Positions 26,712 to 34,501 of a stretch of DNA of 64,000 nt are shown one piece after another. Position numbers and translations under genes: made by a program. The stretch is taken from the NCBI GenBank assembly GCA_003144015.1, contig QFWS01000003.1:62001-126000 (forward strand), given 5' to 3'. The stretch's first letter is position 1, and the number at the start of each line of letters is the position of its first letter. The notes beneath the pieces are model-generated. The model was not told where the DNA came from, ran no database searches, and saw only the letters and a list, made by a program, of their open reading frames with translations. Source of the DNA: Flavobacteriaceae bacterium LYZ1037. GTDB lineage: Bacteria > Bacteroidota > Bacteroidia > Flavobacteriales > Flavobacteriaceae.

Positions 26712-28055
26712 ATGTCTTTAACATCTTTAAATGCTATTTCTCCTATTGATGGTCGTTACAGGAACAAAGTAAACGAATTAGCTCCTTATTTTTCTGAAGA
26801 AGCTTTAATTAAATATCGTGTACAAGTAGAAATAGAATATTTTATTGCATTATGTGAGCAACCTTTGCCTCAACTAAAAGCTTTTAATTCTAGTTTATTT
26901 GATAAACTAAGAGCTATTTATAAAAACTTCACAACTATAGATGCTTCAGCCATTAAAGAAATTGAAAAAGTAACCAATCATGATGTAAAAGCTGTTGAGT
27001 ACTTTATTAAAGAAAAGTTTGATGCTTTAGATATTTCAGAATATAAAGAATTTATCCATTTCGGATTAACATCACAAGATATTAATAACACCGCAATCCC
27101 TTTAAGTATTAAAGAGGCAATGAACGATGTATATGTTCCAGAATTTATTATCCTTCGAGATAGACTAAAAGCGTTGTCTCAAGAATGGGAAAACATCCCA
27201 ATGCTAGCTAGAACACATGGTCAACCAGCTTCTCCTACTCGTTTAGGAAAAGAAATTGCTGTTTTTGTTGTTCGATTGGAAGAGCAGTTTAATTTGTTGA
27301 ATGATATTCCAAGTGCTTCGAAATTTGGTGGAGCTACAGGAAATTTTAATGCACATAAAGTCGCTTATCCAAATATTGACTGGAGAGCATTTGGTAAGAA
27401 TTTTGTGCAAGGAAAATTAGGATTACAACATTCATTTCCAACAACACAAATTGAACATTACGACCACATGGCTGCCTTGTTTGATTGTTTAAAACGTATT
27501 AATACCATTTTAATAGATTTAGACAGAGACATTTGGACCTATGTGTCCATGGATTATTTTAAACAAAAAATTAAAGCAGGAGAAGTTGGTAGTTCTGCTA
27601 TGCCACATAAAGTAAATCCTATTGATTTTGAAAATAGTGAAGGTAATTTAGGGATTGCAAATGCCGTTTTCGAGCATTTATCTGCAAAACTCCCTATCTC
27701 AAGACTTCAACGTGATTTAACAGATAGTACTGTATTACGCAATGTTGGCGTGCCTTTTGGACATACACTAATTGGGTTTAAATCCACTTTAAAAGGATTG
27801 AATAAATTATTATTAAACGAAAGTAAATTTGCCGAAGATTTAGAAAATAACTGGGCTGTTGTGGCAGAAGCAATTCAAACCATTTTACGAAGAGAGGCTT
27901 ATCCAAATCCATATGAAGCTTTAAAAGGGTTAACTAGAACTAACGAAAAAATTACTCAAACGTCTATTTCAAATTTTATTGATACCTTAGAGGTCTCAGA
28001 TACTATAAAAAAAGAACTAAAATCTATTACTCCTAGTAATTATACTGGAATTTAA
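26712..28055 (+). CDS. purB: Adenylosuccinate lyase
   Basis: Cytoplasmic enzyme of the fumarase/aspartase superfamily that acts twice in purine synthesis, releasing fumarate from SAICAR and from adenylosuccinate. The start SLTSLNAISPIDGRYRNK is conserved; HFGLTSQDINNTA, ARTHGQPASPT and the flexible signature loop GSSAMPHKVNPIDFENSEGN with the catalytic Ser follow. I chose the ATG at 26712 (447 residues), which begins the conserved sequence. Upstream ATG and GTG codons at 26691 and 26685 add unconserved residues. It is flanked by a HEAT-like gene and a small membrane protein. Confidence 0.97.
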   Translation: MSLTSLNAISPIDGRYRNKVNELAPYFSEEALIKYRVQVEIEYFIALCEQPLPQLKAFNSSLFDKLRAIYKNFTTIDASAIKEIEKVTNHDVKAVEYFIKEKFDALDISEYKEFIHFGLTSQDINNTAIPLSIKEAMNDVYVPEFIILRDRLKALSQEWENIPMLARTHGQPASPTRLGKEIAVFVVRLEEQFNLLNDIPSASKFGGATGNFNAHKVAYPNIDWRAFGKNFVQGKLGLQHSFPTTQIEHYDHMAALFDCLKRINTILIDLDRDIWTYVSMDYFKQKIKAGEVGSSAMPHKVNPIDFENSEGNLGIANAVFEHLSAKLPISRLQRDLTDSTVLRNVGVPFGHTLIGFKSTLKGLNKLLLNESKFAEDLENNWAVVAEAIQTILRREAYPNPYEALKGLTRTNEKITQTSISNFIDTLEVSDTIKKELKSITPSNYTGI

Positions 28056-28059
28056 AGTT

Positions 28060-28296
28060 ATGCTTACAGATAAACAATCTCTTATTCTTTGCGCCATAGT
28101 TGTATTTGGATTCTCTATTTCCGGAATTATGGGTCTATTAGAAAATTTTGTAATTGTAGCTGTACTTGTAGTTCTCTTTTTATTAGTTATCATCAATATT
28201 TTTGTACAAAAACCTATTAGTGAATATGATGATGAAGCATTAAAAGAGGAATTAAAAAACACCAATCCGAATTTAATTAACAACGAAAATTCATAA
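28060..28296 (+). CDS. Small membrane protein downstream of purB
   Basis: A 78-residue protein with two membrane helices (about 9-26 and 30-50) and an acidic C-terminal tail ending NENS. I do not recognise a family. It starts four bases after the purB stop, so it is co-transcribed and perhaps translationally coupled, and it is followed by a perfect terminator palindrome. The antisense strand also has an open frame, but the terminator and spacing support the plus-strand gene. Confidence 0.72.
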   Translation: MLTDKQSLILCAIVVFGFSISGIMGLLENFVIVAVLVVLFLLVIINIFVQKPISEYDDEALKEELKNTNPNLINNENS

Positions 28297-28299
28297 ATA

Positions 28300-28327
28300 A
28301 AAAGGCTTCTAAATTTAGAAGCCTTTT
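28300..28327. terminator. Bidirectional terminator between purB and DUF4252 operons
   Basis: A perfect palindrome, AAAAGGCTTCTAAA then TTTAGAAGCCTTTT, between convergent genes. It gives a strong stem with T-runs on both strands. Confidence 0.85.
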
Positions 28328-28353
28328 ACATATATAACTTTTTAACGATCAAT

Positions 28354-28896
28354 TTATTTAAAAAAATCTGCAATACCACTTAGTTGAGAATCATCGAAAT
28401 CTGCATTTTGTACAACACTTACGAGTGTCGCCATTTTTTCAGGTCGCATATCGTTTCCTAAAATTCTTACAATTCCAAAACCCATCTCATCAGAACTTGC
28501 AAACACAACAAACTCGTCTGCTACATCATCATCTCCAATATATTTCACAATGACTTTTGCCGCTTTATCGTTGAATACAATAAGTTCGTTATACTTTTTA
28601 TTTTTTAAAATAGCTTTTACTTTTTCAAGTTCTAAAGTATAATCTTCCAGGTTATTTTCTTTTATTTTATAACCTAAAAAATTTAATCTTTTCACAGAAT
28701 TATAGGCTTCTTTTTGCTCTTCAGTTAAAATAGATTCATCTAGTTTAACAATGGTTGTAGGCAAATCTGCAGAAATAAAATCTGGTGTTTCTTGGTTGTC
28801 TACAAAATACGTTTGTAAAGATTCGCCATTATTACAGCTTCCTAGCATGAAACATGCTAGTAAGCTGAGTAATGATATTTTGATTGATGATCTCAT
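28354..28896 (-). CDS. DUF4252 lipoprotein
   Basis: A 180-residue lipoprotein with signal peptide and lipobox Cys at residue 21 (FMLGSC), followed by a DUF4252 domain with VKAILKNKKYNELIVFND and GFGIVRILGNDMRPEKM. It is the last gene of an operon that begins with an ECF sigma factor and a putative anti-sigma factor. A paralogue without the lipid Cys lies ten bases upstream. The function of DUF4252 is unknown; the context suggests an envelope effector or sensor controlled by the sigma factor. Confidence 0.88.
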   Translation of the reverse strand: MRSSIKISLLSLLACFMLGSCNNGESLQTYFVDNQETPDFISADLPTTIVKLDESILTEEQKEAYNSVKRLNFLGYKIKENNLEDYTLELEKVKAILKNKKYNELIVFNDKAAKVIVKYIGDDDVADEFVVFASSDEMGFGIVRILGNDMRPEKMATLVSVVQNADFDDSQLSGIADFFK

Positions 28897-28906
28897 ATAT
28901 CAATTA

Positions 28907-29473
28907 TTATTTTTTACCTTTTTTTTCTAAATGCTCACTTCCTTGAATGTTCATTTTCTGAGTAAGTTTCGAGATTTGATTTAAATCGATGTCACCAGTT
29001 AAAGAAACTACAACCGTTTCAAACTCACGTTTTTGACCATTCATATTTATATTAGCGTCTTTAGTAATAGCGCTTAAGCCATCTACAAACATCAAGAACT
29101 CGCTTACATGATCTTCGTCTCGACCTTGCTTGACATAGAAAGTCATATTTACACCATCATCTTTAACAACCATTAATTCTTCTAATGAACTTTTACGAGA
29201 CTTCACCCAATTAGTTACGTCTGCAGAAATCGCTTTGTTGTCTGTAGTTATTACTTTAAAACTTGTAATACTGTTTACCATTTTAATGTATTCTTGTGCT
29301 TCTGGATCGTCTGAATTAATATCCATTTTTGCTAACATTTGAAACATCTTTGGTTTAATAGACACATACGTAACATCTTGATTTTCGCTGTATTTAGAGA
29401 AAATATCTTGTGCCATAGATGTTAATGGAAATAACATAATTGCCATTAAGAAAAGGATTGCTTTATTTTTCAT
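28907..29473 (-). CDS. DUF4252 exported protein
   Basis: A 189-residue periplasmic protein: signal peptide MKNKAILFLMAIMLFP to SMAQ, then a DUF4252 domain with SIKPKMFQMLAKM, SRKSSLEELMVVKDDGVN and VSEFLMFVDGLSAITKD. It is a paralogue of the lipoprotein gene just downstream but lacks the lipobox, so it would stay soluble. I chose the ATG at 29473, which begins the signal peptide; the ATG at 29506 would add 11 basic residues in front. It is third in the sigma operon. Confidence 0.88.
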   Translation of the reverse strand: MKNKAILFLMAIMLFPLTSMAQDIFSKYSENQDVTYVSIKPKMFQMLAKMDINSDDPEAQEYIKMVNSITSFKVITTDNKAISADVTNWVKSRKSSLEELMVVKDDGVNMTFYVKQGRDEDHVSEFLMFVDGLSAITKDANINMNGQKREFETVVVSLTGDIDLNQISKLTQKMNIQGSEHLEKKGKK

Positions 29474-29526
29474 TTTAATTGTTTTAAATTTATTTATTGT
29501 TTTCATTTTATTCTTATTTATTGATT

Positions 29527-30003
29527 TTATTTAAAAATTAATTTGGTTGAATTTTCCATTTCATTAAGGTAACCAACCTTAGAAACCCCTTGGTCTAAAC
29601 TATTTAGATAACCAACTTTCTCAGTACCTTTATTTAAACTGCTAGAAATTAATTCTAAAGATTTAACGACTTCATTGTAAGCCATCATTGGATCATCGTA
29701 AGTACCTAAATCTTCTTCTTGTTGAAACATTGGTAAACTAAAGTAAAAACCCATTAAAAGAACTGCTACTGCTGCAACCGAAACCAACTTGTAATTAAAC
29801 ATTTTTTTAGTTTGTAATGGAACGGTTTTGGTAAACGTTTCTTTTTGATTTACTGAAAAGTAAGCAAACATTGGTTTGTACATTTCTAAATGTGGCGCTA
29901 CAGTTTCTTGAGAAAAATAGCTTTTTAACTGCTGCTCTTCGTTTAGAGTTGTTTCACCGTTTTCGTACTTTTCTAGTAAGTGTTCTATATTATTTAGTGC
30001 CAT
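29527..30003 (-). CDS. Putative anti-sigma factor, single membrane helix
   Basis: A 158-residue membrane protein: a cytoplasmic N-terminal region (about 1-65) starting [21 protein letters not shown], one membrane helix (about 72-92), and a periplasmic tail. Its gene overlaps the end of the sigma gene by 14 bases, which is the usual place for an anti-sigma factor. The tail holds two copies of KVGYLN about 14 residues apart, which could bind an envelope ligand. I do not see a classical zinc-containing anti-sigma motif, so the role is inferred from topology and position. Confidence 0.78.
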   Translation of the reverse strand: MALNNIEHLLEKYENGETTLNEEQQLKSYFSQETVAPHLEMYKPMFAYFSVNQKETFTKTVPLQTKKMFNYKLVSVAAVAVLLMGFYFSLPMFQQEEDLGTYDDPMMAYNEVVKSLELISSSLNKGTEKVGYLNSLDQGVSKVGYLNEMENSTKLIFK

Positions 30004-30499
30004 AACTATGTGTGTTAGTTAATTGTTCTCTTATTGATTTTCTTGCTCTGGATAAGGCTACTCTTACTGCTGTATTATTCATATCTAACATTTTTGCTAT
30101 CTCATCCAAATCGTATTGTTCTATATCTCTTAATTGAATAACCATTTTTTGTTGTTCGGGTAAATTTTCAATAATCTTTGCTACCCAATTAACACTATCG
30201 TTTAATTCAATCTGCTTCTGCAAAGACGTGTTATTGTCTTGATAATTACTATGTACAATTTTTAAATTTTGTGCGTGTTTAGATTTTAATTTATCCAAAC
30301 AAAAATTCTTAGTCATCGTCATAGAAAATGCTTCCACATTTTTATAGTCTTCAATTTTTGTTTTATTATTCCACAGTTTTAATAAAATCTCTTGCGTTGC
30401 ATCTTCAGCTTCTTCTTTCGAAACCAATAAGCGTTTCGCTAAGCGAAAGACTTTATCTTTAAATGGCATGACTATATTTAAAAATTCAGCCTGTGTCAT
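29990..30499 (-). CDS. ECF RNA polymerase sigma factor
   Basis: A 169-residue sigma-70 family factor of the extracytoplasmic-function type. Region 2 (about 15-85) has [15 protein letters not shown] for core and -10 binding, and region 4 (about 115-160) has [20 protein letters not shown] and a helix-turn-helix with [22 protein letters not shown]. It directs RNA polymerase to a small set of promoters. It leads an operon with a putative anti-sigma factor and two DUF4252 proteins, so it probably responds to an envelope signal and may activate its own operon. The target promoters are not evident. Confidence 0.93.
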   Translation of the reverse strand: MTQAEFLNIVMPFKDKVFRLAKRLLVSKEEAEDATQEILLKLWNNKTKIEDYKNVEAFSMTMTKNFCLDKLKSKHAQNLKIVHSNYQDNNTSLQKQIELNDSVNWVAKIIENLPEQQKMVIQLRDIEQYDLDEIAKMLDMNNTAVRVALSRARKSIREQLTNTHSYGTK

Positions 30500-30633
30500 A
30501 GTTTTGTTTGGTTTGTAACAGTTGGTTTATGCCTGTTTACTATTACGACGATACATTTATTGATTTGTTACAAAAATATTTTTAATCTAAGATAAAGTAA
30601 GTATTTTTAAACTGAAAAAGTTGCTAAACTACT

Positions 30634-32055
30634 ATGAAATCTATCAAATTATTTGTTCTATTATGCTCGTTATCTTTCATTACTATTGGTTGTTTTGAAG
30701 ATTTAGACGACAACCCTGTTTCAACTAGAGACTTAAACGATTTTGTATGGAAAGGATTAAATAGGTATTATGTTTATAAAGATAATGTCTCAGATTTAGC
30801 TAACAATAGATTTACTGATTCTGAATACGAAAGTTTTTTAAACAGTTTTTCTTCACCTGAAGATTGTTTTGAAAGTCTCATCTACCAGAGATCGACTATT
30901 GATCGATTTAGCTGGATAACCGACAATTATATTGAATTACAACAACAACTTAACGGAACGTCCTATAACAACGGTATGGAGTTTGGTTTAGTTCGTTTTT
31001 CCAGTACTAGCTCTGAAGTTTTTGGTTATGTAAGATATGTATTACCAAATACAGATGCTGAAAGTAAAGGGTTACATCGTGGTATTATTTTTAATGCCGT
31101 AAATGGCGTTTCGTTAAATATAGATAATTATAGAAACTTATTAAGTCCGAATAACTATACAATAAACTTAGCAACCTATAACGATAATGGCACTCCAGAA
31201 ACAGACGACGATTCAATTGATCCAACCAACCAAAGTGTCAACCTAACAAAAACACCATATACTGAAAACCCTATTTTTATAAAACAGATTTTAGAAGTTG
31301 ACAACCAAAATGTAGGCTATTTAATGTATAATGGCTTTACAAGAGATTTCGATTCGCAATTAAACGAAACCTTTAATTATTTTCAATCTCAAAACATTCA
31401 GAATTTAGTTTTGGACTTAAGGTATAACTCTGGAGGATCGGTAAATACAGCTATTTTACTGTCTAGCATGATAACTGGACAATTTACAGGACAGGTTTTT
31501 GCTACGCAACAATGGAATAGTGAGATTCAAAGTCAAATAGATCCAAATGATTTAATTTATAATTTTACAGATAATGACGATGGAAGCTCTTTAAACAGTT
31601 TACAACTAGCAAAAGTCTATGTTTTAACAACAAAAAGTACTGCTTCTGCTAGCGAATTGGTAATAAATTGTTTAAATCCTTATATAGATGTCATCCAAAT
31701 TGGAACTAATACAACTGGAAAATATCAAGCCTCTATTACGCTTTACGACTCTCCTGATTTTAGCAATAAAGACGTAAACCCCATTCACACCTATGCCATG
31801 CAACCATTGGTATTAAAGACTTTGAATGCTGTTGGAAATACAGATTATATTGATGGTCTTGAACCAGATTTTCCAGCTAATGAAAATTATGGAAACTTGG
31901 GCGTTTTAGGAAATCCAGAAGAAACCTTATTAGCAATTGCTTTACAGCATATTTTTGAAAATGGCAGGACTTCATTACAACCTTATAACAGTACAGAACT
32001 TGTTGGCGATAGCAAGGATTTTACTTTAACAAAAAACAGGATGTATGTTGATTGA
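30634..32055 (+). CDS. S41-family (tail-specific) protease lipoprotein
   Basis: A 473-residue lipoprotein protease: lipobox Cys at residue 20 (ITIGC), an N-terminal helical region, a PDZ domain (about 115-190) with SKGLHRGIIFNAVNGVSL, and an S41 catalytic domain with VLDLRYNSGGSVNTAILLSS, TKSTASASELVINCL (catalytic Ser) and GTNTTGKYQAS (catalytic Lys). It would cleave proteins in the periplasm or at the surface. Acidic residues after the Cys (FEDLDD) suit surface display. It is monocistronic, with a strong terminator 4 bases after the stop. Confidence 0.92.
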   Translation: MKSIKLFVLLCSLSFITIGCFEDLDDNPVSTRDLNDFVWKGLNRYYVYKDNVSDLANNRFTDSEYESFLNSFSSPEDCFESLIYQRSTIDRFSWITDNYIELQQQLNGTSYNNGMEFGLVRFSSTSSEVFGYVRYVLPNTDAESKGLHRGIIFNAVNGVSLNIDNYRNLLSPNNYTINLATYNDNGTPETDDDSIDPTNQSVNLTKTPYTENPIFIKQILEVDNQNVGYLMYNGFTRDFDSQLNETFNYFQSQNIQNLVLDLRYNSGGSVNTAILLSSMITGQFTGQVFATQQWNSEIQSQIDPNDLIYNFTDNDDGSSLNSLQLAKVYVLTTKSTASASELVINCLNPYIDVIQIGTNTTGKYQASITLYDSPDFSNKDVNPIHTYAMQPLVLKTLNAVGNTDYIDGLEPDFPANENYGNLGVLGNPEETLLAIALQHIFENGRTSLQPYNSTELVGDSKDFTLTKNRMYVD

Positions 32056-32059
32056 TAAT

Positions 32060-32087
32060 AAAAAAGCCACTTAGTAGTGGCTTTTTT
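32060..32087. terminator. Terminator between the S41 protease and btuB
   Basis: AAAAAAGCCACT pairs with AGTGGCTTTTTT around TAGT, serving both convergent genes. It shares 19 identical bases with the terminator at 21133-21161. Confidence 0.85.
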
Positions 32088-32095
32088 ATTAAATT

Positions 32096-34024
32096 CTATA
32101 AAGTTAAACTAAATCCAATATTCACATTTCTACCTTTTGTAGAATAGCCATACAATTCTTGATAACCCTCATTAAAAATGTTGGTGAGATTCGCGAAAAT
32201 CTTCATTTTATTATCTAAAATATTCTGACTGATATAAAAATCTAACAGATTGTAACTTTTTAAATTCACTTCTTCATTCATATAGGTTAAATCGTTATAA
32301 AACGAATCTGTTCTATCGTCTGTAAACTGATATGATAAACTCATAAAGGTGTTTTCACATACTTGATATCCTAATAAACCATTCACTTTAAACTCAGGAA
32401 TTCTTAAGCTTAAATCTTCATCAACATGCGTATAAGTAGCATTAGCTGTTAGCTTCAACGTTTTTGTTATGTTGTAATCTGCAACAAATTCAATTCCACT
32501 TGCCGTAAATTTTTCATCCACATTTTGATATTGATAAGTCCAACTACCTAAGTCAACAAAATCGATAAAATTCTCCTCTTCCCTATTAAAATAAACCACA
32601 CTTATAGTTGCTTTATCTTTCAGTTGAATTTCTGCTCCAACTTCAAACGTCGCATTTTCTTCAGGTTTTAAATTGGTGTTTCCATATAAAGGATCAAAAA
32701 GCTGATACAATGAAGGCGTAATATAAGCTGTGCTATAACTTGCTAGACCTTTTAAATAACCAAAGTTGAAAGTCTTTGTATATGAAGGATTCAAACTATA
32801 AACTAGATGATTTCCATATTCACTATGATTGTTTAAACGTGCTCCAGCATTCACATGCAAACCAAAATCTGAAACATAAACCACATTCGCATAAGGATCG
32901 ATATTGGTATATTCGGCAGTATCCGGATTAATCCCTTGTTCGAAATCTGTTCCACCAAAAGGAATGGTAAAACTCTCCATATTATTTTGTTGAACATTGA
33001 CACCTAAAACCGTGTAAAATTTATCATTAAAATTGTATTTATTATACAAATCTCCATTAAAGCTTTCTGCATTAAACATCGCAGGATAACTAGACTCTAT
33101 GTCTCGTTCCACTTTGTTATAAGCAGCGTTTAATGTAACACTTCCATTATTATATGTATATTCAGGCGAAAGTCCGTAACGTTGTTGTTTTGTAGTTGAA
33201 AGATCGTTGGTGTCGACACCAGAAAAACCATCGTCAAAATCTGCTTTAAATTTATCCATGCTTCCATATATGTTTATTTTAAAAGCATCAGAAAAAACGT
33301 AACCCAACTTCAGGTTTCCATTGATAGAATTAAAAGCATCTGGTTCTGTTCCACTTGCTAGAGCAGACAATCCGTCGGTATATTGATTTCCAAAACTCGC
33401 TAAATAGCTAAACTTATTGATAGTTCCATTTACAGAAACATTATTTTGAAAATTATTGATGTTATAGCTGTTATCTTCTTGAGATTGATTGGTTCCAAAA
33501 ATACTTCTAAAGTTTGCAGATATAGCCTTTTTAGAGGCCTCCTTTAATTTTATATTTATAACAGCAGTTGCTGCACCAGAACCATACAATGTGCTTGAAG
33601 CTCCTTTTAATATTTCTATAGATTCAACCTGATTGGCATTCAATAAACGTAAATCGTAATCGTTTGCAATTTGCGAAGGGTCAGAAACAGCAATCCCATC
33701 AATTAAAATTAAAACTTGTCTGTTTTTTCCTCCTCTTACATAATAATTCAAATTTTGACCAGCATTACTGTTGGCACCATTAATTTCAATACCTGCTGTG
33801 GTATTAATAATTTCAGCAATCGATTTTCCTTGTAACTGTTTCAACTCATTCTGTGTGATTTTGGTAATGACCTTTCCAGATTCTTCACGGTTTAAATCAA
33901 ATTTAGAATCTGTAATTACCACTTCATCTAATTTTTCTACAGGAGTAGAATCTGTTTGTTGCTGTGCAACAGAAAATAATGACATACTACAAAGTACACC
34001 AAAAACAAATGTTTTTTTGTTCAT
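32096..34024 (-). CDS. btuB: TonB-dependent vitamin B12 receptor
   Basis: A 642-residue outer-membrane receptor that takes up cobalamin using TonB energy. Signal peptide to VAQQ, TonB box region near EKLDEVVITDS, plug domain (about 45-150) with KSIAEIINTTAGIEING, RGGKNRQVLILIDGIAVSD and KGASSTLYGSGAATAVINI, then a 22-strand barrel ending NVGFSLTL-like (NVNIGFSLTL). It lies directly behind a cobalamin riboswitch on the same strand, and divergent from a B12-type ABC transporter, so the substrate assignment is strong although the protein alone could be for other ligands. Confidence 0.93.
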   Translation of the reverse strand: MNKKTFVFGVLCSMSLFSVAQQQTDSTPVEKLDEVVITDSKFDLNREESGKVITKITQNELKQLQGKSIAEIINTTAGIEINGANSNAGQNLNYYVRGGKNRQVLILIDGIAVSDPSQIANDYDLRLLNANQVESIEILKGASSTLYGSGAATAVINIKLKEASKKAISANFRSIFGTNQSQEDNSYNINNFQNNVSVNGTINKFSYLASFGNQYTDGLSALASGTEPDAFNSINGNLKLGYVFSDAFKINIYGSMDKFKADFDDGFSGVDTNDLSTTKQQRYGLSPEYTYNNGSVTLNAAYNKVERDIESSYPAMFNAESFNGDLYNKYNFNDKFYTVLGVNVQQNNMESFTIPFGGTDFEQGINPDTAEYTNIDPYANVVYVSDFGLHVNAGARLNNHSEYGNHLVYSLNPSYTKTFNFGYLKGLASYSTAYITPSLYQLFDPLYGNTNLKPEENATFEVGAEIQLKDKATISVVYFNREEENFIDFVDLGSWTYQYQNVDEKFTASGIEFVADYNITKTLKLTANATYTHVDEDLSLRIPEFKVNGLLGYQVCENTFMSLSYQFTDDRTDSFYNDLTYMNEEVNLKSYNLLDFYISQNILDNKMKIFANLTNIFNEGYQELYGYSTKGRNVNIGFSLTL

Positions 34025-34107
34025 TTTAAATTAATAATTACTCGAGAATAGCATGAAAATCACACCTAACTTTTGTCCCGAAAGTTTGACTTATTTTTTG
34101 TTGAAAA

Positions 34108-34285
34108 TGGCAGGTCTCCTGACTTGCGTCTTCATGTTAGGTCTTCCCAGGTAAATACCCAGTGACTTGAAGTTTTACATGAAGCTTTATAGCCTACAGT
34201 TGCGGGAACAGTTCTGGAATTGATTGTAAAAATCGCACCAGATTCCCTTTTAATCCATCAAATAAATTTGATAAGAACCAAAATT
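34108..34285 (-). promoter_or_regulatory. Cobalamin riboswitch
   Basis: Read on the minus strand the leader of btuB carries the classic B12-aptamer segments in order: GGGAATCTGGTGCGA, then CAGAACTGTTCCCGCAACTGT, and at the 3' end AAGTCAGGAGACCTGCC (the B12 box region, about 34111-34127). It starts just after a TACTTTTG promoter element and ends about 85 bases before the btuB ATG. When cobalamin binds, the aptamer is expected to repress btuB. Boundaries are approximate. Confidence 0.93.
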
Positions 34286-34290
34286 CTCTG

Positions 34291-34298
34291 CAAAAGTA
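34291..34298 (-). promoter_or_regulatory. -7 promoter element of the btuB riboswitch transcript
   Basis: Minus strand reads TACTTTTG, matching TAnnTTTG, just upstream of the cobalamin riboswitch and downstream of the small 34329-34436 gene. Confidence 0.6.
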
Positions 34299-34328
34299 AT
34301 TGAAAATAAAAGTATATCTGAAGAAAAT

Positions 34329-34436
34329 TTACTTTTTCTTATTCAGTTTATAAATAAGATAAATAAAACCAATTAAAAAATGGAATATTATAATTCCTGC
34401 TACTATATATATTGTTAAATTTGAACCGTCTCTCAT
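34329..34436 (-). CDS. Small single-helix membrane protein, 35 residues
   Basis: An ATG at 34434-34436 on the minus strand opens a 35-codon frame with a stop at 34329. The predicted peptide is a clear single-span membrane protein: short polar start (MRDGSN), hydrophobic core at residues 7-28 and a basic end (KLNKKK). A consensus TAATTTTG promoter element lies 15 bases before the ATG, and the btuB promoter lies after its stop, so it looks like an independent small gene. The function is unknown. Its place inside the B12 locus may or may not be meaningful. Confidence 0.55.
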   Translation of the reverse strand: MRDGSNLTIYIVAGIIIFHFLIGFIYLIYKLNKKK

Positions 34437-34450
34437 GGTTATGTTTTTTA

Positions 34451-34458
34451 CAAAATTA
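34451..34458 (-). promoter_or_regulatory. -7 promoter element of the small membrane protein gene
   Basis: Minus strand reads TAATTTTG, matching TAnnTTTG, 14 bases upstream of the ATG at 34436. Confidence 0.5.
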
Positions 34459-34501
34459 AAACCTCAAGTATAATTAGACAGTTACAAATGTTACATAATT
34501 T

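Noticed and set aside
28017-28283. An 88-codon minus-strand frame opposite the small gene after purB
   Set aside because: It overlaps the end of purB, is Ser/Thr/Ile-rich without pattern, and the plus-strand frame has the right spacing, helices and terminator.
34025-34285. Possible non-coding RNA separate from btuB
   Set aside because: The conserved segments are in the order of a cobalamin riboswitch and lie directly in the btuB leader.
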